Shown here piece by piece: positions 1-8,696 of a stretch of DNA of 64,000 nt. The DNA is from Paenibacillus oryzae (lineage in GTDB: Bacteria > Bacillota > Bacilli > Paenibacillales > Paenibacillaceae), in contig NZ_LYPA01000054.1 in the NCBI RefSeq assembly GCF_001675045.1, positions 1-64,000 on the forward strand, in the 5' to 3' direction. Position 1 is the first letter of the stretch. Every line of letters starts with the position of its first letter. The notes under the pieces were generated by a model, which was not told the DNA's origin, did no database searches, and saw only the letters and a list, made by a program, of their open reading frames with translations. A program made the position numbers and the translations under genes.

Positions 1-2
1 TC

Positions 3-71
3 CGGCGCAACCCACAAGAGTACCTTGAAGCGGCAGAAAATAAATACTGTATGTTAATTGGTCAGTCGTAG
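3..71 (+). CDS. possible 3' end of a truncated gene
   Basis: One + frame is open from the window edge and ends at TAG 69-71. It would encode about 22 residues, ending MLIGQS. The stretch is too short to assign or to prove coding. It is listed only because the window starts here. From 72 to 299 I see no convincing gene. Confidence 0.15.
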   Translation, partial: RRNPQEYLEAAENKYCMLIGQS

Positions 72-299
72 TTTTTTTTGCATCCTCTGTGATGTTTCGT
101 ACGATGCTGCTTTGGGTAATGATTGGCAGGGCTATGTTTAAATGACACCATCCATTGTTTGAATCGTACATAAATAAATGGGTTAATTTCGAAATGGAGA
201 TTATTGACTTCCTGATATAGAATAGATAAGGGCTTGTCGTCCAACTCGACTGCAAACTTGCAGAGTGTTGAGACTCGTCCGAGAGAATCAAGGCGGGAG

Positions 300-1598
300 A
301 TGGAGGCATTGTATTGTCATCATTGCATCAGAAGCTTTGCCGATGACGCCAGGTTTTGCAGCCAATGCGGAAGAAGACTTCATTACATTAATGTGACTGA
401 GGAAAAACCTGCCTTATTGCCGCAAAACGGCGATGAAGAAACCGCTGCATTGGAATCGGCTGCCGGAACAATCCTGGAGAGTGCAGCAGGAATAATGGAG
501 GGAACAACGGCGGCCCAAAGTGTTGTCGGCAAAAAGACGGCTCGCAAAGCGTCAATGAACTGGCTGCTGACTGGCGGCTTGGTTGTTTCGGCTGCGGCTA
601 TGCTTATATTGGTTTATTGGACCTATCAATATGAAATAGATAGAAATGAAAATGTGCTTCGCCTTCAATCGGAGGCCAAGGCTGCGGCGCTTGCCGGAGA
701 ATATGAGCAGGCGCTTTCCTTGCTCTCGGAGGGGATGGCGATTCGTCCCGATTTTGCCCCACTTGCGGCGGACGAAGCCATAATTGAACACGTTATGAAG
801 CTTGAACGAATGTCGAGCGATTTGAACAGAATGCTGGAGAAGGGCAATTTTGCCGAGGCGCATTCCGGGCTTGATCAGTTGAAGGGTGAGCTCGGAGGCC
901 GCAAGGAGCCGGTTTATGACCGTCTCAAGGGGAGACTGGACGAGCTCAGCATGGAGGTTACGCTGCTTAGTCTGAGCGATCGGGTGGATGAATTAACGTC
1001 CATAAAAGAGTATGGGGAAATGCTGAATGTCGTCAACGGTTTAATTGGCGAGGAAGCGGCCGCTCTGCGTGAAGAGATTGTCAAAGGTATTCGCAGCCTG
1101 GCAACACGGAATGCGGAAACGCTTATGAATCGCAAAAACTTTACCGGGGCGCTTGCTGAAGTGAGCCGCGCTTTAATATGGGTGAAGGAAGATGCGGGGC
1201 TGCTGGCGCTTCAGCAGCGCATCAAACAAGAGCAAGCCAAATACGAAGCAGCGGAGCAAACCCGTATCGAGCGGGCGATGCAGGAGGCGGCGGCCGAGGA
1301 TCTCCTTAATCAGACGGAGGCTGTGAAGGTGGAATCCACGGAGCAAACGCTGGATGAATTTGGAGACTTGACGATTACGGGCGTTTTGCGAAATGTGGCT
1401 ACGCGGGCGATTTATTCTGTAGCGCTGGATTATTCCATTTTATCCGCTGAAGGCGAAATTATTGCGAAAGGGCATATAACGGCCACACCGAACTATGTTG
1501 AGCCAGACGAAGAAATGAGCTTTACTGAAACGGTTTACGGCGTTCATTCGGAAGACACGGAAATGGTTATCGACCATGTAACTTGGTATCTGGACTAG
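300..1598 (+). CDS. zinc-ribbon, single-pass membrane protein with extracellular coiled and FxLYD-like regions
   Basis: I see a two-CxxC zinc ribbon at the extreme N-terminus (CHHC then CSQC, about residues 6-23), a low-complexity linker, one transmembrane segment (about residues 86-108), a long charged helical region rich in Ala/Glu/Leu (TPR-like or coiled) and a beta-rich C-terminal segment of about 85 residues resembling FxLYD domains. I start at ATG 300 because zinc ribbons of this type begin within a few residues of the start; an in-frame TTG at 234 would add 22 residues and cannot be excluded. The topology suggests a cytoplasmic metal-binding head and an outside sensor or scaffold region. 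The HtrA-like protease gene begins 12 bp after the stop, so the two are very probably co-transcribed. Function is not known. Confidence 0.75.
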   Translation: MEALYCHHCIRSFADDARFCSQCGRRLHYINVTEEKPALLPQNGDEETAALESAAGTILESAAGIMEGTTAAQSVVGKKTARKASMNWLLTGGLVVSAAAMLILVYWTYQYEIDRNENVLRLQSEAKAAALAGEYEQALSLLSEGMAIRPDFAPLAADEAIIEHVMKLERMSSDLNRMLEKGNFAEAHSGLDQLKGELGGRKEPVYDRLKGRLDELSMEVTLLSLSDRVDELTSIKEYGEMLNVVNGLIGEEAAALREEIVKGIRSLATRNAETLMNRKNFTGALAEVSRALIWVKEDAGLLALQQRIKQEQAKYEAAEQTRIERAMQEAAAEDLLNQTEAVKVESTEQTLDEFGDLTITGVLRNVATRAIYSVALDYSILSAEGEIIAKGHITATPNYVEPDEEMSFTETVYGVHSEDTEMVIDHVTWYLD

Positions 1599-1610
1599 GG
1601 AGGTGCGGCA

Positions 1611-2723
1611 ATGGCCAAAAGAATATGGATCGGGCTTCTTTCCCTCGCCCTCATTATAGGAGCGGGAGCGGCGTCGGTGTATGCTGTGCGCCAGGAAGTG
1701 CCGCGCCAGTTGACGGGGCAGCCGCTGCTGGCCGTTGGCGAGATAAAGAAGTCATTAAAGGATACTATTTTTGAAACACAAAAGCTGGTTGTCATGATTG
1801 AAGCGGATACGGGCATGCAGGGCTCCGGCTTTCTATACAACATGAAGGGCGATTTGATAACGAATGCGCACGTAGTGGCAGGCGTGAGGCATGTGCGCGT
1901 AAAAACCTCCGATGCCCGCGAGCTGGAAGGCGAGGTTATCGGCATCAGCACGGACACGGATATTGCCGTCGTCAGGGTAAAGGAGCTGGAGGGCATGGAG
2001 CCATTGCCGCTGGTTCGTTATGAACGGGCGGAGGTAGGCGATGATGTGCTGGCTGTCGGCAGTCCCCTCGGCTTTCAAAATACGGCGACAACAGGCATGA
2101 TCAGCGGAGTTGGCCGGAGCTTTACTATCGAGCCATATGAATACAAGGATCTTTACCAGATTTCTGCATCGATAGCTCCAGGCAACAGCGGCGGGCCTTT
2201 GGTTGATTTAAAAAGCGGCGCTGTAGTGGGTATCAACTCCGCCGGTTTGGAGGAAGGCGGCATTGGCTTCAGCATCCCGATTGGCAATGTACTTGCGATG
2301 GCGGAGGGCTGGTCGATGGAGCCGATGAGCATGCTGCCAGGTATTTCCTTGACTGACGAAAGCGAAGACAAGCTTAGCGGTACGCCGCTGGATCAGATGG
2401 CGGACTATTTGGTCCGGCATTTCTATGACAGCTTGAACAATCATGATTACGTTTATGCTTATTCATTATTAGGAGGGAACTGGAAGGAAGGCACGAGCTA
2501 TGTCAAATTCCGCGAAGGCTATCTGTCCACCCGCAATGTCGTTATTGACGATATCTACGCCAATGCCGGAACGGACGAAGCGACAGTAACGGCCATTATT
2601 TCAGTTGACGAACGGAAAAACGGACAATATATGCTTAGCAAATACCAGGTAACCTATACAATCGGCTATGAAAACGATCAGCTTAAGCTGATCAGCGGGA
2701 AGGGCAAGGCAATTCGCAAATAA
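1611..2723 (+). CDS. membrane-anchored trypsin-like serine protease (HtrA/DegP-like, no PDZ)
   Basis: Residues 1-26 form a signal anchor. The S1C protease domain follows, with the triad visible as His87 (TNAHVV), Asp117 (TDTDIAVV) and Ser193 (GNSGGPLV). The C-terminal part (about 245-370) is not a PDZ domain; it looks like a small alpha+beta NTF2/DUF4878-like fold. The ATG follows GGGAGG by a good spacing. Family members degrade or sense misfolded exported proteins at the outer face of the membrane. Pairing with the zinc-ribbon membrane protein upstream suggests that the latter is a partner or sensor (inference). Catalytic class is sure; substrate is unknown. Confidence 0.88.
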   Translation: MAKRIWIGLLSLALIIGAGAASVYAVRQEVPRQLTGQPLLAVGEIKKSLKDTIFETQKLVVMIEADTGMQGSGFLYNMKGDLITNAHVVAGVRHVRVKTSDARELEGEVIGISTDTDIAVVRVKELEGMEPLPLVRYERAEVGDDVLAVGSPLGFQNTATTGMISGVGRSFTIEPYEYKDLYQISASIAPGNSGGPLVDLKSGAVVGINSAGLEEGGIGFSIPIGNVLAMAEGWSMEPMSMLPGISLTDESEDKLSGTPLDQMADYLVRHFYDSLNNHDYVYAYSLLGGNWKEGTSYVKFREGYLSTRNVVIDDIYANAGTDEATVTAIISVDERKNGQYMLSKYQVTYTIGYENDQLKLISGKGKAIRK

Positions 2724-2757
2724 AGTCAACCATAAGGAACGAGGGGGCAGACAATCC

Positions 2758-3672
2758 ATGGGGGGAACGAATGTATGGGATGCGGAGTGGGAGGTTAACG
2801 AAGAGCAGGCGCGGACGCTGATAGGCAAACAATTCCCTCAGCTGTCATCAAAGCAGGTGAAGCGATTGGGCTGGGGTTGGGATAATACGGTTTTTCTCAT
2901 CGGTGACGAGTACGTGTTCCGATTTCCAAGAAGAACGTTTGCAGTTGGCTCGATTCGTATGGAAGGGAAGCTGCTGCCGAAGCTGGAGACATATTTGACC
3001 ATCCCTTATCCGAAACCGTTGTTTTACGGCGAAGCAAGTGACGAATACCCGGCACCATTTCTTGGCTATGCCTACATGCAAGGAGATTTCCCAATCGGTT
3101 TGACGGAAGAAAGCCGGGCTTTATCGGCAGAGGCGCTGGCGAAATTTTTGCGGAGATTGCATGAGTTTCCGGTGCAGGAGGCGCTGAAGTGCGGAGTTCA
3201 GCAAGATCATCGAAGCTTGACGGACATAGCAGCGCGCAAAGTGAAATTGGAGGGCTTTCTATCGAAGCTGGCTGAACATTTGTCACCGGAGGAGTCCAGT
3301 GTGATTGAAGCGTATATTAGCGGGCTGCAAAAGGAACGTGTCGAGGCAGTGAATGCATTGCTGCATGGCGATCTTCATTTCAAAAATATGCTTGTGGATG
3401 AGAACGGCATCGTTTCCGGCATTATTGATTGGGGCGATCTGAGCGTAGGCCATCCGGCTTGCGATTTGAGCGTTGCGTATAGCTTTTTACCACCTTACGC
3501 TCGCGGCGTGTTTTTTGAAACGTACGGAGGAGCGGACGATGAAACGAAGCTGCTGGCGCGGCTGATCGCGGTATACATCCCCATACTGATCTTAATGCAA
3601 GCGGTCGATGACGGGAATGAAGTGATTGCGGCAGAGGCGAAATCCAACATCATGCGGGCACTGTCGGATTAG
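2758..3672 (+). CDS. aminoglycoside phosphotransferase-family (APH) small-molecule kinase
   Basis: The protein has 304 residues with the APH/choline-kinase fold. The Brenner-type catalytic loop HGDLHFKN has Asp205 and Asn210, and the metal-binding IDWGD has Asp224. The N-lobe contains the nucleotide-binding segment around WDNTVFLI (about 41-48). The family phosphorylates aminoglycosides, macrolides, homoserine, fructosamine or other hydroxyl substrates, and sequence alone does not say which. The start follows an AGGGGG site by about 10 nt. It lies 34 bp after the protease gene and may be the last gene of that unit; a terminator-like hairpin follows at 3780. Resistance should not be assumed from this annotation. 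Confidence 0.8.
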   Translation: MGGTNVWDAEWEVNEEQARTLIGKQFPQLSSKQVKRLGWGWDNTVFLIGDEYVFRFPRRTFAVGSIRMEGKLLPKLETYLTIPYPKPLFYGEASDEYPAPFLGYAYMQGDFPIGLTEESRALSAEALAKFLRRLHEFPVQEALKCGVQQDHRSLTDIAARKVKLEGFLSKLAEHLSPEESSVIEAYISGLQKERVEAVNALLHGDLHFKNMLVDENGIVSGIIDWGDLSVGHPACDLSVAYSFLPPYARGVFFETYGGADDETKLLARLIAVYIPILILMQAVDDGNEVIAAEAKSNIMRALSD

Positions 3673-3779
3673 GCTCACCGCGATAAGGTACGATCCGCCT
3701 TCTCAAATGCTGCTTTATGTTGAGGAACACGAAATTCAACAGAGTAAGCCGTTACGCTACCGGACACGATAGCAATAAG

Positions 3780-3806
3780 CCGCCTTTTCAACGAAGGCGG
3801 TTTTCT
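3780..3806 (+). terminator. hairpin terminator after the APH-family gene
   Basis: CCGCCTT and AAGGCGG form a 7-bp stem with a 7-nt loop, followed by TTTTCTT. It lies about 110 bp downstream of the kinase stop. Confidence 0.6.
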
Positions 3807-3847
3807 TATGGCCAACTATCAACATTAGAATTTAACATAACCTTTAT

Positions 3848-3886
3848 AAAAACAGGCTGCCGTCATCATAACGGCAGCCTGTTTTT
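3848..3886. terminator. bidirectional terminator between convergent genes
   Basis: A perfect 16-bp stem (3848-3863 with 3871-3886) encloses a 7-nt loop and is flanked by five A on one side and five T on the other. It sits between the + strand kinase and the - strand Gly/Pro-rich gene, so it can end both transcripts. Confidence 0.85.
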
Positions 3887-3930
3887 GCGCAACTCTTTTA
3901 TAAGCTTTGTTTGAAAGAAGGTTTATGCCA

Positions 3931-5001
3931 TTAAACTACGATCAAATCAACCGTAACTGTATCGCCTGCCTGTATAGGCGTGCCAAGCAAAGCTACGGGG
4001 ATCGGCCTGCCGTTAAGCCTCACCTGATAGCTTATGTTGCCGCCGATCGGAATGCCGCTGATCGTAACGATTTGCCCTGCCGGCCCAGAGCCTATAACGC
4101 CGGTGCTTGCCAGAGCCCCGCCAACCGTCAAGCCTGGGCGGTAAGGCACGGTGTACCCCGTTGTCACATTGGGGAAAGACGATCCCCCGTTAACGACAAC
4201 GGTAACAAAGCCTTGTTGGACGGGCGGGACGGGGACAGGCAGCGGCACCGGTACGGGAATTGGAATGGGCCCCGGACCTGGCCCAAACCACGGCCCGGGG
4301 TAAAAAGGCGGCCGTGGCGGCGGGTACGGCCCGTGCCAGTGTCCAGGTCCATGTCCGGGGCCGCCGCCGTATCCAGGCCCATGTCCATGTCCGGGGCCGC
4401 CGCCGTATCCAGGGCCGTGCCCATGTCCGGGACCTCCGCCGTGTCCAGGTCCATATCCATGACCAGAACCGCTTCCCGAGCTTTGCTGAGGGCGGAAGTC
4501 CGCGATTGCGGTTAGCTGACCGTCCAGCTCATGAGCGCTATCGTCTTGTTCCTCGTCTTCAATACGGCCATGCCCATGACCGCCCCAAGGTCCAGGCCCA
4601 TGTCCGGGCCCTCCCGGTCCAGGGCCATGCCCGGGCCCCCAAGGTCCATGCCCCGGTCCGCCCCACGGACCTGGCCCATGCCCGGGTCCCCAAGGTCCGG
4701 GTCCCCAAGGTCCGGGTCCCCAGGGTCCGGGTCCCCAAGGTCCAGGTCCCCAAGGTCCGGGTCCCCAGGGTCCGGGTCCCCAAGGTCCGGGTCCCCAAGG
4801 TCCAGGTCCCCAAGGTCCAGGTCCCCATGGACCTGGACCCGGAGGGAATACTCCGATGCCCCCAATGCCTCCGGGGATAGGGAGCAGGGCTCTTTCTCCG
4901 TTGCAGCCGCAGTTCGATGCTTCGGCAAATCCGATGCTTGGCTGCGTCTCATTCAGAGTTGCAGCATCCCACAATGGCTGATCGTTAACAAAATCGCTCA
5001 T
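3931..5001 (-). CDS. Gly/Pro/Trp-rich tandem-repeat protein with a beta-rich C-terminal domain
   Basis: ATG at 5001 follows GGAGG by 5 nt; an upstream in-frame TTG (5013) is less likely. Residues of about 45-120 are pentapeptide repeats (GPWGP), encoded by 15-bp DNA repeats at about 4680-4830. They are followed by longer GHGPGPWGG/GYGGGPGHGH repeats. The C-terminal 95 residues are non-repetitive and beta-rich, with a VTVVVN strand and an ending VTVDLIVV. Low-complexity proteins of this kind in Bacillales are often spore surface or coat-associated, but nothing here proves that. There is no signal peptide. The repeats leave several frames open on both strands; those are shadows. Repeat number probably varies between strains. 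Confidence 0.7.
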   Translation of the reverse strand: MSDFVNDQPLWDAATLNETQPSIGFAEASNCGCNGERALLPIPGGIGGIGVFPPGPGPWGPGPWGPGPWGPGPWGPGPWGPGPWGPGPWGPGPWGPGPWGPGPWGPGHGPGPWGGPGHGPWGPGHGPGPGGPGHGPGPWGGHGHGRIEDEEQDDSAHELDGQLTAIADFRPQQSSGSGSGHGYGPGHGGGPGHGHGPGYGGGPGHGHGPGYGGGPGHGPGHWHGPYPPPRPPFYPGPWFGPGPGPIPIPVPVPLPVPVPPVQQGFVTVVVNGGSSFPNVTTGYTVPYRPGLTVGGALASTGVIGSGPAGQIVTISGIPIGGNISYQVRLNGRPIPVALLGTPIQAGDTVTVDLIVV

Positions 5002-5117
5002 ACAGGCCTCCAATCCTTCACTTGGAAAATTAGGCGTTTATCCTGCTGTATTCTATGCAGGCTTCTTCCAAGTCGTGTACGCCGGATTGGGTTGGCGTTC
5101 ATCGGTGCATAAGCTCG

Positions 5118-5276
5118 TTATTCCGCGTAATACCAGGTGGTGTCAAGGCCGGTCACTGGACAGTAAGGAAGCTTGTCACCTTCCTTGAACGTTATGCGTC
5201 GGCCCGCCTCACAGATATAATCTCCCGGCTGCTGTACATAATCACCTGTACGATAAGAAGTATTCGTTGTGCTCAT
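5118..5276 (-). CDS. small YjzC-like/zinc-ribbon-like protein, 52 aa
   Basis: The ATG (5276) is preceded by AAAGAGGTG at a workable distance. The protein contains GDYICEAG and FKEGDKLPYCPVTG. This resembles the C-terminal half of small zinc-ribbon proteins, but each expected CxxC has kept only one cysteine, so metal binding is doubtful. It lies on the same strand as the Gly/Pro-rich gene, 116 bp upstream of it. The function is unknown. Confidence 0.6.
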   Translation of the reverse strand: MSTTNTSYRTGDYVQQPGDYICEAGRRITFKEGDKLPYCPVTGLDTTWYYAE

Positions 5277-5405
5277 AGCAACTTGCACCTCTTTCCTATA
5301 GTTTGCAGATACTGGCCTTTTCCACATGTAAAGGCTTCATTTATCTGCTTGCTCATATATAAACAGGGGGAAGTCATTTGAAACAATTCGGCAAGCCCAA
5401 CAAAA

Positions 5406-5440
5406 AATCTCCGGTTCGCCGCGATGGCGTGCCGGAGATT
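5406..5440 (-). terminator. terminator of sodA
   Basis: AATCTCCGG (5406-5414) pairs with CCGGAGATT (5432-5440). Read on the - strand, the hairpin ends in a run of T, and it lies about 60 bp past the sodA stop. Confidence 0.8.
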
Positions 5441-5503
5441 ATTTTGTCTAATGCTTATTAAAATCAGATATCAGCGTTTGATTGCGAGCAAGCGAAGCAA
5501 TAT

Positions 5504-6115
5504 TTATTTAACAGCTGCTTCGTAACGCTTGCCAACCTCTGCCCAGTTCACAACATTCCAGAAAGCGGCGATGTAATCAGGGCGTTTGTTTTGGTAGTTC
5601 AGGTAGTAGGCATGCTCCCAAACGTCCAGGCCGAGAATTGGCGTTTCGCCTTCAAAAATCGGGCTGTCCTGGTTAGGCAGGCTGTATACTTTCAGTTTGC
5701 CGTTGGCAACCGTAAGGAATGCCCAGCCGCTGCCGAAACGAGTTGTAGCCGCTTTTGCGAATTCAGCCTTGAAAGCTTCAAAGCCGCCCAGCTCGCTGTC
5801 GATGGCTGCCGCTAAAGCGCCAGTAGGAGCGCCGCCGGCATTTGGTCCAATTGTTTCCCAAAACAGGCTATGGTTAGCATGGCCGCCGCCGTTGTTGCGG
5901 ACAGCGGTGCGAATGGATTCAGGTACGCTGTTCAGATCGCTAATTAGTTCGTCCAGCGATTTGTTTTGCAGCTCAGGAGCGGATTCCAGGGCAGCATTCA
6001 AATTGGTAACGTAAGTATTGTGGTGACGGCCATGGTGAATTTCCATTGTTGTAGCGTCGATGTGCGGTTCAAGAGCATTGTGTGCATAAGGCAATGCGGG
6101 CAATTGATGTGCCAT
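5504..6115 (-). CDS. sodA: manganese (iron) superoxide dismutase
   Basis: The 203-residue protein dismutates superoxide to oxygen and hydrogen peroxide in the cytoplasm. All four metal ligands are in place: His27 (MEIHHGRHH), His82 (ANHSLFW), Asp164 and His168 (DVWEHAYY). The glycine/glutamine pattern ([16 protein letters not shown]) points to the Mn type. The gene stands alone, with a good ribosome-binding site (TGGGAGG) upstream of 6115 and its own terminator. Length and sequence are typical of Bacillales SodA. Confidence 0.97.
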   Translation of the reverse strand: MAHQLPALPYAHNALEPHIDATTMEIHHGRHHNTYVTNLNAALESAPELQNKSLDELISDLNSVPESIRTAVRNNGGGHANHSLFWETIGPNAGGAPTGALAAAIDSELGGFEAFKAEFAKAATTRFGSGWAFLTVANGKLKVYSLPNQDSPIFEGETPILGLDVWEHAYYLNYQNKRPDYIAAFWNVVNWAEVGKRYEAAVK

Positions 6116-6211
6116 TATAAAAAACCTCCCAAAATTTGTTGTAGTTTGATCATGTCCATTATCCCAAATCCGACAGAATAAATCAACATTGGTGTTTAAA
6201 AAGTCCTGTAT

Positions 6212-6736
6212 TTAATTTCCAATATGGAAAAGGCAATGAAACAAAGCGACAAAAAATTCAGGCTCCTGAATCGGACATTCAGCCTCGATCTCCAGCCTTG
6301 CTTTGAAGCCGTCTACTGGCTTGAAGCTCCATCTCGCCAATACTTGATTGCCTAGCATAAACGCTGCCCGGTCCAGAAGCTCCTTTTTTATAAAGAAACG
6401 CTGGCCGTCGTAAATGATTTCGAATGAGGGGGCGAGCTTTTGCCAGCTTGTGAAAGTAACCGGGTAGCTGTCAAGCGAATCACAGCAATGTACCGCAAAC
6501 CGGGGCCTCCCAAGCCAAGGCGTTGTTTTTCTGCACTGAAACAATAGCTTTCCGTCTGGTGAATAAGCATCCACTTGAGCCGACCAGTCAATGTCAAACA
6601 AATAATTGCCTGCTTGGACGACCTTATTGGCATAAACTCTTTGAAATGAACAGGCCATAGCGCCTGTTTCGTCCCTAACGACTATTCTCTTGGCTGATGC
6701 TTTGAGCTTCGGAGGGGCGTAAGTGTAAACCTTCAT
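6212..6736 (-). CDS. Tubby C-terminal/LURP-one-like domain protein
   Basis: The 174-residue protein has no signal peptide. The alternating strands and the pattern of DETG, an ARWSFKP-type strand and a late hydrophobic helix resemble the beta-barrel of Tubby C-terminal-like or LURP-one-related (YxjI-type) proteins, which may bind lipids or act as scaffolds. Similarity is judged by eye, so the family is tentative. It is monocistronic; sodA is downstream on the same strand with a 96-bp gap. From 6737 to 7024 the only notable element is a 28-bp palindrome. Confidence 0.5.
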   Translation of the reverse strand: MKVYTYAPPKLKASAKRIVVRDETGAMACSFQRVYANKVVQAGNYLFDIDWSAQVDAYSPDGKLLFQCRKTTPWLGRPRFAVHCCDSLDSYPVTFTSWQKLAPSFEIIYDGQRFFIKKELLDRAAFMLGNQVLARWSFKPVDGFKARLEIEAECPIQEPEFFVALFHCLFHIGN

Positions 6737-6882
6737 AACAAATCAGCTCCATCAGTAAGTCTCTCTCTAACGTAATTAATAGTGTACATGGATTTTGAAA
6801 ATAGTTCCAATTACCTCATGCTTCTGTCGTTTTCATGCATCCTTACAAAACCACTAATTACAAATGATGGAGCGAATATGTT

Positions 6883-6910
6883 TGAAAGCGCTTAATATTA
6901 AGCGCTTTCA
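6883..6910. promoter_or_regulatory. 28-bp perfect palindrome with two cre-like halves
   Basis: TGAAAGCGCTTAAT and its exact reverse complement ATTAAGCGCTTTCA are adjacent. Each half contains TGAAAGCGCTT, which is close to the CcpA cre core. There is no T-run, so it is not a terminator. It lies between the divergent Tubby-like and GNAT genes and could be an operator for either. Confidence 0.5.
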
Positions 6911-7024
6911 GGAGAAAACAGGCGATTTCTATCATTTTCATAAAGATTTTAGTAGGATTTCGCGGAATTTCGTCGTATGATAGAAAAAGTACGAGACTAT
7001 GACATGGTAGAAGGTGTTAATTGA

Positions 7025-7447
7025 ATGAACGTCCGTTCCTTCCAGTTGTCCGATTACAAACCGCTCACGGCATTGCTTGAGGAAGTTTTGACTGAAGAAT
7101 GTTATGAGCAAACAATGGAAGCTTTTGCGCGTCAATTGTCATGGGATAGCGATTTGGTGCTTGTCGCTGTCAAGGGGTCAGAGATTGCAGGTATGATTAT
7201 CGGTACAATCGATGACAATAAGGGCTATTATTATCGTATAGCTGTTTCTCCGGAGCATCAGCGCAGCGGAGTCGGCAAAGCGCTGGTCGCCGCATTGCGC
7301 GTGCGATTTGAACAGCGGAACGTGAGCAAAATACTTATAACCGCAGACGAACATAACGAGCCTGTATTGCCGCTTTACGAATCCATGGGATACGTGGCAA
7401 GCGACTTTTTCCGTTCGTTTCAGAAGCTTAGTATCGTAGCAGGGTAA
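7025..7447 (+). CDS. GNAT-family N-acetyltransferase
   Basis: The 140-residue single-domain protein shows the acetyl-CoA pyrophosphate-binding loop QRSGVGKAL (about residues 80-88), preceded by the strand IAVSPEHQ and followed by the EHNEPVLPLYESMGY segment typical of the C-terminal half. The start follows GAAGGTG by 8 nt. The substrate is unknown. It is transcribed away from the Tubby-like gene, with the 28-bp palindrome between them. Confidence 0.88.
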   Translation: MNVRSFQLSDYKPLTALLEEVLTEECYEQTMEAFARQLSWDSDLVLVAVKGSEIAGMIIGTIDDNKGYYYRIAVSPEHQRSGVGKALVAALRVRFEQRNVSKILITADEHNEPVLPLYESMGYVASDFFRSFQKLSIVAG

Positions 7448-7565
7448 AACCGGATAGAGATCAAGACATTGTTTACCATCGAAGGGCATATCTACCCTGC
7501 CATTGCAATTGGCGGCGAGATATGCTTTTCTTATTATGATAAGGAATTCGAGGAGCGCGAGCATC

Positions 7566-8123
7566 ATGAATCACTATGAACCGTGTGTGATCAAAAGTTT
7601 TAAACACAATGGTCATATTCACAGGCTCTGGCGGCAAAATTGGGTCGTTCCCAGCGAAGCGTTAACGGAACAGCACCGCGAGGAGTCCATCATCGTGCTC
7701 ATTAACCGCCAGACGCCAATTGAAGAGTCCGACGGCAAGCAATGGATCAGCAGAGTGCCGGCCGTTTCGTTTTTTTTGCCTGGCGAGTGGTTTAACGTAG
7801 TTGCCCTGCTGGAAAATAGCGGAGTCCGCTACTACTGTAACGTAGCATCGCCGCCTTACCGGTATGATGGGGTGCTTACCTACATCGACTATGACCTGGA
7901 CGTTATTCGCACGAGCGACGGCAACCGTCACGTAGTGGACCAGGATGAATATGAACAGCACAAGCAGCTTTATCATTATCCCCAGCATGTCCAGAACAAG
8001 GTGAGGCAAGGTTTGCATGCCTTGCTGGGCCGAATGGAGAAGGGGCAGCAGCCGTTTCATGACGAAATTGCCCAGCGGTATTACCGGGAGTGGCTGGAAT
8101 GCTTCGGCGAGGAGGAGCTATGA
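7566..8123 (+). CDS. ntdP: nucleoside tri-/diphosphate phosphatase (DUF402, NtdP/YgaC-type)
   Basis: The 185-residue protein carries the DUF402 signature: FNV at the end of a strand, YYCNVASPP, and YIDYDLDV followed by DEDEY-like VDQDEYEQH. It resembles the Staphylococcus Ntdp and Bacillus YgaC proteins over its full length. These hydrolyse nucleoside tri- and diphosphates with divalent metal. The start is ATG 7566 with GAGGAGCG upstream; an earlier in-frame codon at 7503 lacks a site. The stop overlaps the signal peptidase ATG (ATGA), so the two are translationally coupled. Confidence 0.85.
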   Translation: MNHYEPCVIKSFKHNGHIHRLWRQNWVVPSEALTEQHREESIIVLINRQTPIEESDGKQWISRVPAVSFFLPGEWFNVVALLENSGVRYYCNVASPPYRYDGVLTYIDYDLDVIRTSDGNRHVVDQDEYEQHKQLYHYPQHVQNKVRQGLHALLGRMEKGQQPFHDEIAQRYYREWLECFGEEEL

Positions 8124-8647
8124 AACTGGCAGCGGAACTATGGGATTGGATCAAAACGCTGGCGATTGCGCTGGTTATTGTGTTGATCCTGCATTATTTT
8201 GTATTTAATTTGTCTACGGTCGACGGTCATTCTATGGAGCCTACTCTTAAGGAAGAGGAGTGGCTTTTTGTCAACAAGTTTGTTTATTTGACGGGAAGTC
8301 CCAAGCTGGGAGAGGTTGTTATTCTGGAGGAGCCGGGCTGGATGGGGCAGGAAAAGAAGCTGCTTGTTAAGCGGGTTGTAGGCTTGCCTGGCGATGTGAT
8401 TGAAATTAAGGACCAGCGCTTATACCGCAATGGCGAGTTGGTGGACGAGCCCTATACGGATGTGCCGATCGAAGGCAACGGCCTTGAGCCGCAGGTTGTC
8501 TCAGAGGGTCATTACTTTGTTATGGGCGACAACAGACATGACCGGGCCAGTCTTGACAGCCGCACCTTCGGAGCTGTGCCGAAGGAACTGATTCGGGGAC
8601 GGGCCGATTTTATTTTATGGCCATATTCGCAAGTACGGTCACTATGA
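8120..8647 (+). CDS. sipS: type I signal peptidase
   Basis: The 175-residue membrane protease removes signal peptides from exported proteins. It has one N-terminal transmembrane segment (about 10-30), catalytic Ser38 in GHSMEPTL, general base Lys84 in LLVKRVVGLPGD, and the box E motif MGDNR..SLDSR. I chose ATG 8120 because GAGGAGGAG precedes it and it overlaps the ntdP stop. One transmembrane segment and short length match Bacillus Sip proteins. The gene symbol is given by family. Confidence 0.93.
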   Translation: MKLAAELWDWIKTLAIALVIVLILHYFVFNLSTVDGHSMEPTLKEEEWLFVNKFVYLTGSPKLGEVVILEEPGWMGQEKKLLVKRVVGLPGDVIEIKDQRLYRNGELVDEPYTDVPIEGNGLEPQVVSEGHYFVMGDNRHDRASLDSRTFGAVPKELIRGRADFILWPYSQVRSL

Positions 8648-8696
8648 CCTGTTGCATCGGACTTTTTGACCAAGCATTTATGGAGGAGGCCAATTC

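Noticed and set aside
4260..5112. Several repeat-rich frames on both strands (for example Arg/Ser/Pro or Val/Pro repeats)
   Set aside because: They are alternative readings of the 15-bp repeats in the Gly/Pro-rich gene, and none has a good start site.
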